DNA of 64,000 bases, from positions 90,292-154,291 of the forward strand of contig JAFISE010000071.1 of assembly GCA_022560025.1 (NCBI GenBank), in the 5' to 3' direction. The first letter of the stretch is position 1. Every line of letters starts with the position of its first letter. Position numbers and translations under genes: made by a program. The notes under the pieces were generated by a model, which had not been told where the DNA came from, ran no database searches, and worked only from the letters and a program-made list of their open reading frames with translations. This document shows positions 11,733-23,500 of this stretch, in pieces. This DNA comes from Stagonosporopsis chrysanthemi. Taxonomy: Eukaryota > Ascomycota > Dothideomycetes > Pleosporales > Didymellaceae.

Positions 11733-13640
11733 ATGAAGCTCCTCTATTCCCTTACAGCGGGTCTGCTCTCCGCGAGCCTGGCCAGCGCTGCCGTATCGCC
11801 TGACGGTACATGTGGTGGAACCAACAAGTACACCTGTCAGGGCAGCACATATGGAAACTGTTGTTCGCAATACGGTTGGTGTGGCTCTTCAGACGCTCAC
11901 TGCAAAGCGAATTGCAATAGTGCCTTCGGGACCTGTGCTGGCGGCTCACCTGCCCCAACATCAACACGTACGTCTACAGCTCCGTCCTCGACATCCACCA
12001 AGAAGGTCTCTACCGACGCAACCTGTGGCTCCAACAATGGCGGAGCTACGTGCCTGGGCAGCACATGGGGCAACTGTTGCAGTGGTAGCGGCTTTTGCGG
12101 ATCGACATCAGATTACTGCGGATCAACTTGCCAGGCTGGCTTCGGAAACTGTGGTAGTAACAACCCATCAGGCACAAGCTCGACAAAACCCAGCAGCACA
12201 GCGTCTGCTCCTGCGACTACCGCTTCCGCGAGCGGCGGTGTGCTCCAATGCTTAAACGGCAAGAATGTACCCTATAAGATGACCTCGGATGGCGACTATG
12301 CCGAGCTTGTTGAGCCTTACAACCTGGCCCTCGCCTTCAAGCCTTCCGTTGTTGTTCTTCCTCAGACTCAGCAAAATGTCCAGGACGCTGTTGTTTGCGC
12401 TGCTCAGAACGGCATCAAGGTTCAGGCCAAGTCTGGAGGTCACTCCTACGCAAGCTACAGCTCTGGTGGTAAAGACGGATCCATGATGATCAGTCTCCAG
12501 CCTTTCCAGAAGATTGAGCTCGACGCAAGCACTGGTATCACGAAGGTCGGCGGTGGCGTTCGTCTTGGCAACCTCGCTGATGGCATCTACACGCAAGGCC
12601 AGAAGGCGCTCTCTCACGGAACTTGCCCCGGTGTCGGTATTGGTGGACACTTCACTCACGGTGGTTACGGACATACTTCTCGTCACTGGGGTCTCGCCAT
12701 GGACCAAATCGTCGCCGCTGACGTCGTCCTTGCTGACGGATCGCTCATCAAAGCTTCTTCGACAGAGAACTCGGACGTTTACTGGGGTATCCGCGGTGCG
12801 GCTGACTCTATTGGCATAGTCACCAACTTCTATCTCCAGACCCAGGCCGCTCCTTCCAGTATCACTTACTTTGCCTTCCCATTCAGCGGCGTGTACGACT
12901 CCAAGACTACATTCACCAACGCCTGGGTCCACCTCCAGCAATTCGCCAAGAACGCCTCCGTGATCGACAACAAGATCTCTTTCGGAGTCTACATGGACAA
13001 CTACGGCACCTTCAGCTTGAGCGGTGCCTACTTCGGCTCTGTTGACGAGTTCAACACAAAGGTCAAGCCCGAGCTCCTCCGCACCATGCCCGCCCCCACA
13101 TCGCCTGTCGTCAAGGCTTACAGCTGGTATGACTACCTTGTCCTCGTTTCTGGCAAGACTCAAATTAAGGAGCCTCTGACCGGCTACGACGAGCACGAGA
13201 ACTTCTTTGCCAAGTCCATCACTGTCCCCGAGTCCACTGGTCTCACAACCGATGGCCTCAGCGCCTGGTTCGACTACATCAAGGGCGCCTCTACCGAGTA
13301 CTACACCATCGTCAACCTGTACGGCGGCCCCGGCTCCGCTATCAACTCCAAGGACACATCTTTTGCCGCCTACAATGACCGTGACAGCCTGTGGGTCTTC
13401 CAGAACTATGGGTACACCACCTCATCCACAAACTTCATCAACGGCCTCAACGACGCCATCATCAAGGCACAGCCCCAGACCAACTTCGGCGCCTACTTGA
13501 ACTACGTCGACCCCAGCTACAATGCTGCCACTGCACACAAGCTGTACTATGGTGATGACTTGTACGCCAGGCTGTTGACGCTGAAGAAGAAGGTGGACCC
13601 CAACAACGTGTTCTGGAACCCTCAGGCTATCGGCGCTTAA
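11733..13640 (+). CDS. Secreted AA7 oligosaccharide oxidase with two CBM18 chitin-binding modules
   Basis: Single exon, 635 residues from ATG 11,733. A signal peptide (MKLLYSLTAGLLSASLASA) is followed by two hevein-type CBM18 modules (about residues 25-70 and 93-140; Cys-rich, with CCSQYGWCG and CCSGSGFCG cores) joined by Ser/Thr/Pro linkers. An FAD-binding PCMH domain and a BBE-type C-terminus follow. Both residues for bicovalent FAD attachment are present: His237 in SGGHSY and Cys298 in HGTCPGVGIGGH, 61 apart, close to the spacing in glucooligosaccharide oxidase. The family oxidises the reducing end of oligosaccharides to the lactone with release of hydrogen peroxide. The chitin-binding modules suggest chito-oligosaccharides or wall chitin as the target, which is inference. 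The start was chosen because an upstream in-frame ATG would bury the signal peptide. Confidence 0.92.
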   Translation: MKLLYSLTAGLLSASLASAAVSPDGTCGGTNKYTCQGSTYGNCCSQYGWCGSSDAHCKANCNSAFGTCAGGSPAPTSTRTSTAPSSTSTKKVSTDATCGSNNGGATCLGSTWGNCCSGSGFCGSTSDYCGSTCQAGFGNCGSNNPSGTSSTKPSSTASAPATTASASGGVLQCLNGKNVPYKMTSDGDYAELVEPYNLALAFKPSVVVLPQTQQNVQDAVVCAAQNGIKVQAKSGGHSYASYSSGGKDGSMMISLQPFQKIELDASTGITKVGGGVRLGNLADGIYTQGQKALSHGTCPGVGIGGHFTHGGYGHTSRHWGLAMDQIVAADVVLADGSLIKASSTENSDVYWGIRGAADSIGIVTNFYLQTQAAPSSITYFAFPFSGVYDSKTTFTNAWVHLQQFAKNASVIDNKISFGVYMDNYGTFSLSGAYFGSVDEFNTKVKPELLRTMPAPTSPVVKAYSWYDYLVLVSGKTQIKEPLTGYDEHENFFAKSITVPESTGLTTDGLSAWFDYIKGASTEYYTIVNLYGGPGSAINSKDTSFAAYNDRDSLWVFQNYGYTTSSTNFINGLNDAIIKAQPQTNFGAYLNYVDPSYNAATAHKLYYGDDLYARLLTLKKKVDPNNVFWNPQAIGA

Positions 13641-13866
13641 GTCTGTTCTCTAATTCTCACAACAAATTTGATTTCTACATCAGCGGATTGGCGTTTGGGT
13701 CTTACTTTACACCATTATGTGGTCTTCACTGTAAATATTTGAATACACTTGGATATCCGACTTTGTATCTGTATCTCGCGTCTTTAATCTCGCTTACAAG
13801 TGATGAACTGAATCGAACCACATCAACTGGTGATATTTGAGATTGACTCGGTGGTGCTACCATGCA

Positions 13867-15318
13867 CTATTCTGATGATCCATGTTCCTTCAGGCGAAGC
13901 ACAGTTTTCACCCAAAACGATAGGCTCCTCCTCTTTTTGGCCTTCTTCGCCTTACTATTCCTCATCGGGAACTCTTCGCCGTCCCTATCGCTAGGAAGGT
14001 CTTGTCCTTCATCAGTTGTCTGCTCATTCCCTACTTGTGCAGCCAGAACACCCTCATGTTCATCTCCGGGACGCTTGGCAGTCATGTCAGCCTTGCATGT
14101 AGAGTCCACGTTGTGGGTTCCAGAGCCATGACCAAACGGATGAATACTCATCGCAGTGGCAACTTGCAGCGAATTGTATGTATGCAGCAAAGACGGCCAG
14201 CCTATCGTAGGTCTACTGGGCTGCATGAGAGGCATTGGATCTGAGTCAGCTGTATTTGCCATGTCTCCGGAGCTGGACGAGAGCTTAGGCGAGAGAGGTG
14301 TGGAGTAGTTCTCTACGTTTATTTCCAGAACAGAATGATTAGCCCCGTGGTGAGTGTTTGACTGCTCCTCGTCAATAGTAGGAAGATCGTTGGAGAGACG
14401 GCTCCTTTTACGGATGTGCTGACTTTCACCATCAATATCCCGAATGAAAACCTGATCTAGGTCCGTCGGTGTGGCTGGCACGTCTTCTATGCTGAAACCT
14501 GGCCGGAATGCTGGATGGATGCTCTGCAATATCTTCTCAACCCATTCTGCATGCAGCAAGTCATACTGGCCGCTCAGCCGATCAAGTCCTTGGTACGAAA
14601 TACCGTAGTTGACCCGCTTGTGCTGGCTGTCGAATTGAACGCCCTCGTTTTGAAGCATTCTCTTGAGAACCTTGAGTTCTAGCCCTAGTGTATCGTCTGC
14701 TACTGTGTATTTACTTCCGTTGAAGAACGCAGTCCACAAATCGTCGTACATTGAGCCTAGACGAATCATTTGGTGCAGTTCTGCATCCGAATCTGGTTTA
14801 CCGTACATTAGTATGTCACCTTGCGGGCTGAATGAGCATCCCAACTCCTGCAACCGGCCGCGAAAGTGAAGAATCCTACTCAGGTTATCGAGCATGGGTG
14901 CCTGCTCAGAGTTTTGCGAATATGTGGACCCTATAAACGTTTCACTTGGGTCATAGTGAAGGTGCGGCGTATCAATGCGTGCTGAGCCTGCGGTCTCTGT
15001 CTCATGGTCATGGGTGTAACATGAATCGATGAGTGAGCATCCATCAGAATTAGTGATTCCAGACTGCCTTTCCAGAACGCAAGCCTGTGAAGACTTCAAG
15101 CGCACAGTGTCGCGCCCGTTGCTCAAAGTTCGAGATGGCGAACGCATTGGTAAAGGGGGAAGAGGTTTATCTGATAGTGGGGACAGCTCTCCCAATGAAC
15201 GTGAGCGATGTAGTGTCTGGAACTGTGAGAATCCGACATTGTCTTCTGAACGCACCCGGTGAAGGGAATGAGTTGGCTTTGCGACTACAGCGATTGGTGA
15301 GCGATTCTGATGCGACAT
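13867..15318 (-). CDS. Hypothetical protein with an ordered central domain
   Basis: Single exon, 483 residues from ATG 15,318. The N-terminal 140 residues and the stretch from about 300 to 460 are Ser/Pro-rich and probably disordered. A central block (about residues 145-280) looks folded and alpha-helical: LQELGCSFSPQGDILMYGKP, then LWTAFFNGSKYTVADDT and a Leu-rich helix. The C-terminus is basic (KAKKAKKRR), so nuclear targeting is possible. I do not recognise the family. It is divergent from the next gene across about 316 bp, so the two may share a promoter. Confidence 0.7.
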   Translation of the reverse strand: MSHQNRSPIAVVAKPTHSLHRVRSEDNVGFSQFQTLHRSRSLGELSPLSDKPLPPLPMRSPSRTLSNGRDTVRLKSSQACVLERQSGITNSDGCSLIDSCYTHDHETETAGSARIDTPHLHYDPSETFIGSTYSQNSEQAPMLDNLSRILHFRGRLQELGCSFSPQGDILMYGKPDSDAELHQMIRLGSMYDDLWTAFFNGSKYTVADDTLGLELKVLKRMLQNEGVQFDSQHKRVNYGISYQGLDRLSGQYDLLHAEWVEKILQSIHPAFRPGFSIEDVPATPTDLDQVFIRDIDGESQHIRKRSRLSNDLPTIDEEQSNTHHGANHSVLEINVENYSTPLSPKLSSSSGDMANTADSDPMPLMQPSRPTIGWPSLLHTYNSLQVATAMSIHPFGHGSGTHNVDSTCKADMTAKRPGDEHEGVLAAQVGNEQTTDEGQDLPSDRDGEEFPMRNSKAKKAKKRRSLSFWVKTVLRLKEHGSSE

Positions 15319-15634
15319 GGCGATAACGAACTTCTGGCCTCTCTAGACCTCTGATTCTTTGGCGCGAGCTTTGTTTAGCAGTTGAGTCAAATGGAAGTAG
15401 CACTTAGTGTCAGGACAAATTGATCGAGTAACGATCCATTTTCATCGAGTAAAGCGGTAAAGTGAAAGGGATCGATACACACCAGTGAAAGATCGAGTTT
15501 GCTGGCGCAGGAAAATGGTTTCACGGCGCATGACCACTGCTTACTCAAGCATCTGCTTCGCTCTCGCTTACACTCAGTATTCTCGGTTGCAACTGGCCCT
15601 CTGATCAAGCTTCTATCCACCGCCGACACCAAGA

Positions 15635-17434
15635 ATGCTGCACGCAAACCCTCAAATCGACACTTGTGTGCCAAAGCGCTTCCGAGTCCGCCGTCGGCGC
15701 GAGCCTTTACCATCACAGGACTACGACATGCGCGCTATACCCAGATTACGGGTTCGTGTTCGAGACAGACCAGCTCCGTGTTCTACCCAAATCGAATCCG
15801 CCTTTAAGTTCCCACAACTGGAGGCGAACCGAGAGAAGTTGCCAAAATTCGTCAAGAATGAGATTGACTTCAATCACCACTGGCTATCACAACATCAAAG
15901 CACCAGTATTAGACCGCGTAGCCCAAAGTCGGGAGAAAAGACAGTTGCGCAACTGAGAGCCGGATTTGAGCGAATGACTAGTCAAGTCTACAGTCAGCCT
16001 GATAGTGCAGTCAAGCAAGGTCAAGGTCATCGTCAAAAAAACCCTGTTATGTCGACACTTGTACCTGTTGAGCGTTGTATCGCAGTTGACGGTGTTGCCG
16101 ATGGGTCACCTACGATCACACCCATGCCCTTGCTCACGCTCACCCCAAGGATTGAACTAACTCATACCAAATCGTCGCCACCACTCATGGAAAAAACTCC
16201 TCCTCACTGGAACGACCCAGGAGAACTTAATCCAAGGGAGTACACTGATATCGGTTTGGCTGAGGACGAACTCTCGCACGACTTGCAGGTTGGTTTTGGG
16301 GAACCGTGCACAGTGCGAAACCAAAGTCTAACAGGCCTTGAGGATGGAGTTAGCGTCATCGACTTTGCATATGTTCATCAAGAGAAGACTCAAACAGGTT
16401 GCCAGAGCTCAATGACGTCGCTCGTTGGAAGGTCGATACACTCTGATCTGCGATCGAATGAAGGCTTCGTAGCGCACTATAAGTCCGGCTCTCAGGACTC
16501 GACCACAAACTTGATCGACCTCGGCGACTATGGCAAAGAGGCTTCCTTATGCACCGGTCACGCAGTTATGAAGCCCAGTACTAGTGTCGGCGAGAAGGAG
16601 AAGTTGCTGACGCCGTCTGCTTCAGTGTACCTGCCACGAACTGCGATTGAAAATTCAGTTGCAAACTTGGCTGACGAGACGCGGAATACCCGCAATTCTC
16701 CTTTCATGATCAAGCCTACTATGGCGAGTAAGAAGCATGATGAAGAGCTAGAATTAGAGCAGCAAGGCCTGTTTCTACTTCCTGCCACGGTGTATGCACC
16801 TCCGCCCCGCAACCATGATAGCATCGCATCGGATTCTGACAGCAATACTCAAGGGCTGATCGATTCGCCGGTTTCTGGATTTTATGAAAGTGATGAGCAA
16901 TCCCCGGCGGAGGACGAGCTATCGATACTGTCTGCCTTGGTGTATGCACTCCATCCGGTTGGTGATTATCTGCCAATGTTTCCTGACTCGGTGTATACAC
17001 CAACGTACCAGGGAAAAGAGGAGGATTCTCGGCACTTAGACGACGTGGAGGCCGTCAGAGCCAACGACGATTCTTTTTCTGCTGATAGTTATGCTCGAAG
17101 ACCCGATTCACGCCTTCGAGCAGACGAATTTGGTACAAACACTAACGTTGTCTTGAATCAAACACCCTCTGATCCCTGGAAAAGTCAAACGGATAGTATT
17201 CGAGCAGAAGAAAAACGAGTCTCATACAATGCTCCGGATGCACTCCTAACGACGGAAGACAAATCCAAAACAAGGCAGATATCCCGGCGTTGCAACTTCA
17301 TTGATTGTCTGCTCAAGCGCGCCGGTCTGTTAAAACGTTGCAATGGCGGCAGTGTTGAGCCTCGAGAGCGCAAACTGCCTGGCTGTCGGGTTCTCAGCGG
17401 TCCATTGCGGCTGGGTGTGCGAAGGTGTTGGTGA
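15635..17434 (+). CDS. Hypothetical disordered protein with repeated V-Y-x-P motifs
   Basis: Single exon, 599 residues from ATG 15,635; a later Met at about residue 32 is also possible. The N-terminus is Arg-rich. Most of the rest is Ser/Asp/Glu/Pro-rich and likely disordered. Four similar short motifs recur: SASVYLP (about residue 330), PATVYAP (about 385), SALVYALHP (about 434) and PDSVYTP (about 452). The C-terminus is Cys/Arg-rich and basic. No family is recognised. Its length, uninterrupted by stops, and divergent arrangement with a second unknown gene support it being real. Confidence 0.6.
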   Translation: MLHANPQIDTCVPKRFRVRRRREPLPSQDYDMRAIPRLRVRVRDRPAPCSTQIESAFKFPQLEANREKLPKFVKNEIDFNHHWLSQHQSTSIRPRSPKSGEKTVAQLRAGFERMTSQVYSQPDSAVKQGQGHRQKNPVMSTLVPVERCIAVDGVADGSPTITPMPLLTLTPRIELTHTKSSPPLMEKTPPHWNDPGELNPREYTDIGLAEDELSHDLQVGFGEPCTVRNQSLTGLEDGVSVIDFAYVHQEKTQTGCQSSMTSLVGRSIHSDLRSNEGFVAHYKSGSQDSTTNLIDLGDYGKEASLCTGHAVMKPSTSVGEKEKLLTPSASVYLPRTAIENSVANLADETRNTRNSPFMIKPTMASKKHDEELELEQQGLFLLPATVYAPPPRNHDSIASDSDSNTQGLIDSPVSGFYESDEQSPAEDELSILSALVYALHPVGDYLPMFPDSVYTPTYQGKEEDSRHLDDVEAVRANDDSFSADSYARRPDSRLRADEFGTNTNVVLNQTPSDPWKSQTDSIRAEEKRVSYNAPDALLTTEDKSKTRQISRRCNFIDCLLKRAGLLKRCNGGSVEPRERKLPGCRVLSGPLRLGVRRCW

Positions 17435-17623
17435 AAGGTCTTGTATGATCACATTGTGCAGCGTTTTCCTAGTATCACAATGTCAATCTCGCTATCTGAG
17501 TGTTTTTTGGGGAGCGCTGTAGGAGAAATAAATCTTCAGTCATAAAAGATGTTATTGTTGTACAAAATTGTGATTATGTCGTGCCTTGCCGATGCCATAT
17601 TGTTACTGGTATGCGGAAGTCGC

Positions 17624-18302
17624 CTATTTCTTTGCGTTGTTCCATGCGTCCTTGATCGACTGCGCAGCGGCTTGTCCAAAGCCAGTAAAGTGTCCGCCAT
17701 ACCGATCCTGCTTGATGTTAGACTATAGAAGCAGCAGCGTTGCGCGCGTCATGTACCTGCTCAGATCCTGTTGTGCCCTTCTGCGCAGCCAGGAACTTGG
17801 CCCTTTCACGGCCATCATGGCCAAGCCAGTGGTAGTTGGCCTTGCCAGTGTTGCCTCCCGAGCTGATGATGCTCAGAGCTGCTGCCCTAACGGGATCAAA
17901 GAGTTGTCCACCGAAGTGAGCGCCGTATCGATCCTGCTCAGCACCACTGCCCGAGGCATGCAGAGCCTTGTTGGCATACGACTTTGCCTGGTCATAGCCA
18001 GACTGTGCCTCCGCCTTCGCCTTGTTATATCCGTATTGTGCCTCATTCTTGGCTGCGTCGTACCCTGACTGGCCAATGCTCAGGTGCTGGGCGTAGCGAT
18101 CCTGTTCTGCGCCGCTGCCCCTGGCGTGGGCGTTGATCTCCTGGATACCCTCGCGGATCTTCTCTCCGGCCTGTTGGCCGATCTGAGAGAAGTGCTCGCC
18201 GTAGCGATCCTGCTCAGCGCCGGAGCGAGCCGACGTGGTGATGTCGGGGTTAACGGGGTGCGTCTGAAGGACACTCTTCTCGTCGCTGCTGAACCAACCC
18301 AT
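17624..18302 (-). CDS. Small LEA-like protein with four GAEQDRYG-type repeats
   Basis: Exons 18302-17757 and 17707-17624 (a 49-nt intron ending CTAAC...CAG) give 209 residues. Splicing adds a fourth repeat (GSEQDRYGGHF at about 179-189) to the three in exon 1 (about 27-38, 63-73, 119-130), which strongly supports the intron. Between repeats 2 and 3 lies an Ala/Lys/Gly-rich amphipathic stretch (GYDAAKNEAQYGYNKAKAEA) like group-3 LEA proteins. There is no signal peptide or membrane segment. LEA-like proteins protect proteins and membranes under desiccation or other stress; that role is inferred here, and the AEQDRY repeat itself is not one I can assign to a named family. Confidence 0.8.
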
Positions 18303-20545
18303 GGTGATGTGTGATGTGTGATGTGTGTAGATATCGATTGGTTATAGAAAAGTGGTTTGCAGAGTAATTGATTGTTGGGAAGCTTGTAATATCCTGATGT
18401 GGTTTGAGTAGAAGTTCAGCTGTTAGGTTATGAGGAGCTCCCAACGTCCACAGCCGGTGACGTCACGCTCGCTTAACCCTTGCTTCGAATAATCTCGTCA
18501 TGGAATGGTCACTGGGCTGGCAAACTTGAAAACAAGAAATGCGTTTGTCGGAAGAATTGCTTTGAGAGCAATGGATTATTCAGTGCACTCGCGTTGGTTC
18601 TACAGCTCTTCTGCATCCCTCCTGCCTGTCTTCAATCCCTTTCCAAAAGAGGCTAGTGCTGTCTTCACTCTTTTGTGATTTGTGCATGTAGCTTCTCTGT
18701 CATCGAATACACAATGTATTGCTATTCTATAGCATAACAGTACTCCCGCATAACTTTGGTTCTTTCTTTGCCCGCGTCTCGTATGCGTATGGCATCAGCA
18801 CCACATACCCCATCACGATGACCTCATACCATAGGTACTTGGCAGACCCACAAAACAGCCATTTCACGTGTTCCTGAGCCGCACAACGGGCGAATCCGTG
18901 TACCTTGGCTGGCGAGAAGTGAAGTGCCATCTTCGTGTACCTCACAACAAAGGCGTCTATAAAAGAGCTCATCCCTCCTGAAGACTCATATCAAGAACAA
19001 CAGAACTCTATGTTGGCTGCGACCTGCTATTGCTTGACGCCTACAACGTATCGAACACTTCTATCTTCCGACAATTGCCGTGCATATTATGCTCCTTGCA
19101 TTAATTTATTAGAGACAGATTCTGAGATTTATTCTGCATTCACTATAAACTACATGTTGTTCTATAGTTCTTGACAAGTGTTGCTCAAAAGAAACGAGCT
19201 CCTTACGAAAATCACGTAGAAACATGCCATACGTCAAGCGCCGCAGTACAAGACGACTCTTCGGCTAAAGGCACAAGCTTCAGGTACTGTAAAAAAATGC
19301 CCTGCACAGACCATTGACTAGTCCTACAAATATACAGAGTTTTTCAGTGTCTGCTGTGGGACCAGTGAAGGAAATACTGCTGGGCAACAGCTCCGCCGCA
19401 TCTAAGAACCGGCAATACCATCCTTCTTAGCCATAGTCAACCCGGTGCTCGTGAGCTATGGTGTGTGAGACTGTCTGAATGCGGAAGGCTGAACGAAAGG
19501 GTACTCTCTAACAGTGATTGCAGATCGATTGTCAGGTCTTAGCTGCAGTTGAATAACACATGGCTGACAACGACAGTGTAATAAGGATACAGACGAAATT
19601 GTCAATCTTTTTTGAAAGATGCTACCTGGCTCACTAAGTCTATTTTGTATCGATAGCTTTAAGATGTCGTCTGATGTGTTCAACTTTGCTGTATAGTTTG
19701 GGAAGAGGCTTTGCCAATCAAACTGCTGCAACCGGTCACCGCATTAGAATGGCAGCGATTATCTGCTGATCACAATTGGGCTTCCGCCTTCTCAACCCTC
19801 AAAAGCTCTAGCCGAGTCAACAAAGTCGGCTTTTCCATGGTTGCTTATATGCCTCGCTTCCAGATTAATGCAAAAGAGGCAGGATCAAGCTAGCGCGCAT
19901 GTAAGACGATGCTACTGCAACCCGCTCTTCCGACAGCTCCAAGCGACTATGCCTCACCCACATCAGTAAGTTCAAAGTTCATCCGCTAACCTTCGCTACG
20001 CTTTTCGGAGCAGCCATTTCGTGCAGAAGCATGGGTTGAGCAAGGTGCTTCCGGCTTTCCGTTACATCCACAAAGTAGCTAAGCTCAACAACATCCATCC
20101 CGAAACCCTGGTTGAAGGCTGGTCGACGTTGTCAACCATCCGTAGTAAGCTCCGAGCTGGAATCCGAGTACGCTTCTGCAAGGTGTGGTCATCGAACATC
20201 GGTAGGAATCTCGGACTTTCAATGGTGATGTCAAAGCTGCAGTTGAACCCTAGTTGACCCCGCAATGAGGATTGCCTGTAGAAGATTTGTATGGTCCGCA
20301 TCGTGGACTGTACCTTAAAATCTAATAAGTATCATACTATCGCCTCCGGATTAGACTCCGCTACAGCTGCACTTGCGGCTTGCAATTTTGTGGAGTTGTT
20401 AAGCTCGAAGCTTTTGTGGGTACCCCGCAAATAGTCACAAAATCTTGGTACGAGTGCCGAAGCTTAAATAGAGAGCATGTAGTTGGGTACAAAAAACACC
20501 AAGCATCAGAGGTTCAATATCAAGCAGTTGACTTCTGTCGCCACA
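18303..20545. other. Intergenic region of 2.2 kb, no gene supported
   Basis: It contains the promoter of the LEA-like gene at its left end and that of the alpha-glucosidase at its right end. Short open frames occur but none shows protein character or splice continuity. Base composition is a little more AT-rich than its neighbours. A CACGTG E-box lies near 18,866. Confidence 0.5.
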
Positions 20546-23500
20546 ATGAGGTTCATCGGCGTTGCTGCTTTAGGAGCTGCGCTTACTGGTTTTGCGAGTG
20601 GTATGTATGCTGCCACATCCATAAATATTGCAGTTGTTAATAAGCCCCATTCCTCATTTCAGGCCAGAGTCTGGTAGCATCAGGCACTGAACGAGTGATC
20701 CCGACTCTTCCACCTCAAATCAATGCTCTACCGAGTCTGACCCCGACTATCTACGATGAAAGCGCGCCAGACTCTCAAGCATGTCCAGGCTACAAAGCAT
20801 CCAATGTGGCTGAGAACGGCCATGGCTTCACTGCCGATCTGACCATTGCTGGTGCCAATTGTCAAGCTTTTGGAAATGACATTGCAGACCTAGCTCTCGA
20901 AGTATCTTACCAGGCCAAAGAGCGTCTTAATGTTCGCATTTACCCAAAAAACATCGTACCGGAAAACAGCACGCAGTATATTCTGCCTGCTGAGTTAGTC
21001 GATCAGCCAGAATGGGATGGGACGACTAATGCAGGGTCTAGCGACTTGAGCTTTGAATGGAGCAATGAACCTAGCTTTCAGTTCAAGGTTTCCCGTACCA
21101 GTACTGGTGAAGAACTATTCTCTACTTATGGCCATGTCATCGTCTACGAGGACCAATTTCTCGAACTTGTCACGAATATGGTCGATGTAAGTAACCTTCC
21201 TTCCAACCTAAGAGTGTGCACTGATGAGGCCGGCAGGACTATAATGTGTACGGTCTCGCAGAGAACGTTCATGACTTTCGTTTAGGCACAAACCACACAC
21301 AGACCTTTTATGCGGTGGACGCTGGTAACTCCGTTGACCGCAATGTATACGGAGTGATTCCGTTCTACCAAGAGACCCGCTACGGTCGAAATGATTCCAA
21401 AACTACTGCTCATGGCATGTATGCTCGCAACGGTACGTCTCGCGAGAGTTGCAAATAGTTTGGAGAGTGCAATGCACTGAATCTCGCTAGCCCATGGCCA
21501 GGAATGGCTTTTGCGTGCGAATACCATCGCCTACCGTACTCTGGGTGGCAGTTTTGATCTCTACTTCCTGAGTGGCCAAAAGGAAGATGGAAGCTCAAGT
21601 GCTTTGACAACCATCTCCCAGTTCCAGGTCGGCTGTATTGGCACACCAGCTCTGCAGGTCAGTCAACCATAAGTCAATTCTCCCAACATTGCTGACATTA
21701 ATAAGATGTACTGGACCTTTGGTTACCACCAGGCTCGCTGGGGCTACGAGAATATCTCCGTGGTCCGAGGCGTCGTGGACGGCTACCGTGAGGCCAACGT
21801 TCCTCTGGAATGCCTGTGGAATGATCTAGATATCTATGACTTGTACCGAGACTTCACCAACAACAAAGTCACGTATCCTCTGCCGGAGTTTACAAACTTC
21901 ATCGAAAGTCTGCATGCCAATGGTCAGTACTACGTTCCGATTATTGACAGCAACATTTATGTATCGAACCCCGACAACGCAAGTGACGAATATGGACCAT
22001 TCGAGCGGGGTGCTTCACTGCAGACATTTATCCGAGACCCTACAACTGGGGATTATTACTACGGTAACAATTGGCCTGGGTTCAGTGTCTGGGCTGACTG
22101 GCTTCTACCTACATCTCAAGCTTGGTGGACCAACGAGATCATCGCGTGGCACAAGGGCACTCCCTTCGACGGTATTTGGATCGATTTAAGTGAGGCTGCA
22201 TCGTTCTGTGCAGGATCATGCGGCAACGGCCGTCTTACCGACAACCCCGTACACCCACCTTTCCTTCTGCCTGGCGACCCGCTCACTTTTGACTTCAACT
22301 ATCCGGAAGGCTTCAACATTACCAATGCCACCGAAGCTGCTTCTGCAGCTGCAGCATCAGCATCACAATCATCTGCGCTTTCTGCCTCTCCGATCCTCCC
22401 AGCAGCCACCACTACAACCCAGGGCCGGACTGAGCCTACACCTGGCGTACGCAACCTCAACTACCCACCCTACGTGATCAACAATGTCCAGTCTGGCCAT
22501 GCACTCGGCAAGAGCTCAATTGCACCCAATGCAACACACAGTGATCAGTACAACACGACCGAGTACGAGATGCACAACCTGTTCGGACTTCAGATCTCAA
22601 ATGCAACCTACTACGCGCTACTGGACTTATTTCCAGGACGAAGGCCCTTCACCGTCGGACGCAGCGTCTTCGCTGGTAGTGGCAAGACCACCAGTCACTG
22701 GGGCGGCGACAACACTAGTACCTGGGGTAGTATGTTTCTATCGATCTCGCAAGCCTTCACAATGATGATGTCAGGGATTCCCATGTTCGGCGCTGACACA
22801 TGCGGATTTGCCCGCAACACGGACTTCCAGCTATGCTCTCGTTGGATGGAGCTGAGTGCATTTTTCCCATTCTATCGCAACCATAATGTCAAGGCTACCA
22901 TTGGTCAGGAAGCATACCTCTGGTCTTCCGTTGCTGAGGCTTCCCGCCGTGCCATGGCTGTGCGCTACAGTCTTTTGGGATACATGTACACCCTATTCTA
23001 CCACGCTCACACCAAGGGCGAGACTGTCATGCGTGCACTCGCTTGGGAGTTTCCCGATGACGAATCCCTGCGTGAGACTTACAATCAATTCCTGCTTGGT
23101 CCGTCGATTCTCGTCACCCCTGTGTTGGTGCCGAACGTCGAGACTGTCCAGGGCGTGTTCCCAGGCATTGGCGAGGGCGAGCGCTGGTACGATTGGTACA
23201 CTCTTGCTGAGGTTGAGGCTCAACCTGGAGAAAATGTCACACTGCAGGCACCACTTGAGCACATCAACGTACACGTGAGAGGTGGAGCTGTGCTCGTGTT
23301 GCAGGAACCGAAGTTGACCACGGCTGAGACCAGGAAGACGCCATACAGTCTTCTGGTCGCTCTTGACGGCAACGGTGCTGCAAGGGGTGATCTCTATCTT
23401 GATGATGGTGAGAGTCTGCATCCAAACTCAACTCGACTAGTACAGGTCAGTAACACTCGAACCCACCAACATTTTCCATTAAGACTGACATGATGCACAG

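Noticed and set aside
8226..13640. A ustiloxin-like ribosomal peptide cluster around the S41 peptidase
   Set aside because: No precursor with repeated cores, no UstY-type (DUF3328) oxidase and no tyrosinase or P450 nearby; the AA7 oxidase next door carries chitin-binding modules and fits wall chemistry.
18303..20545. Small genes at 19,456-19,731 and 20,021-20,257
   Set aside because: Isolated short frames without codon character, splice continuity or recognisable motifs.
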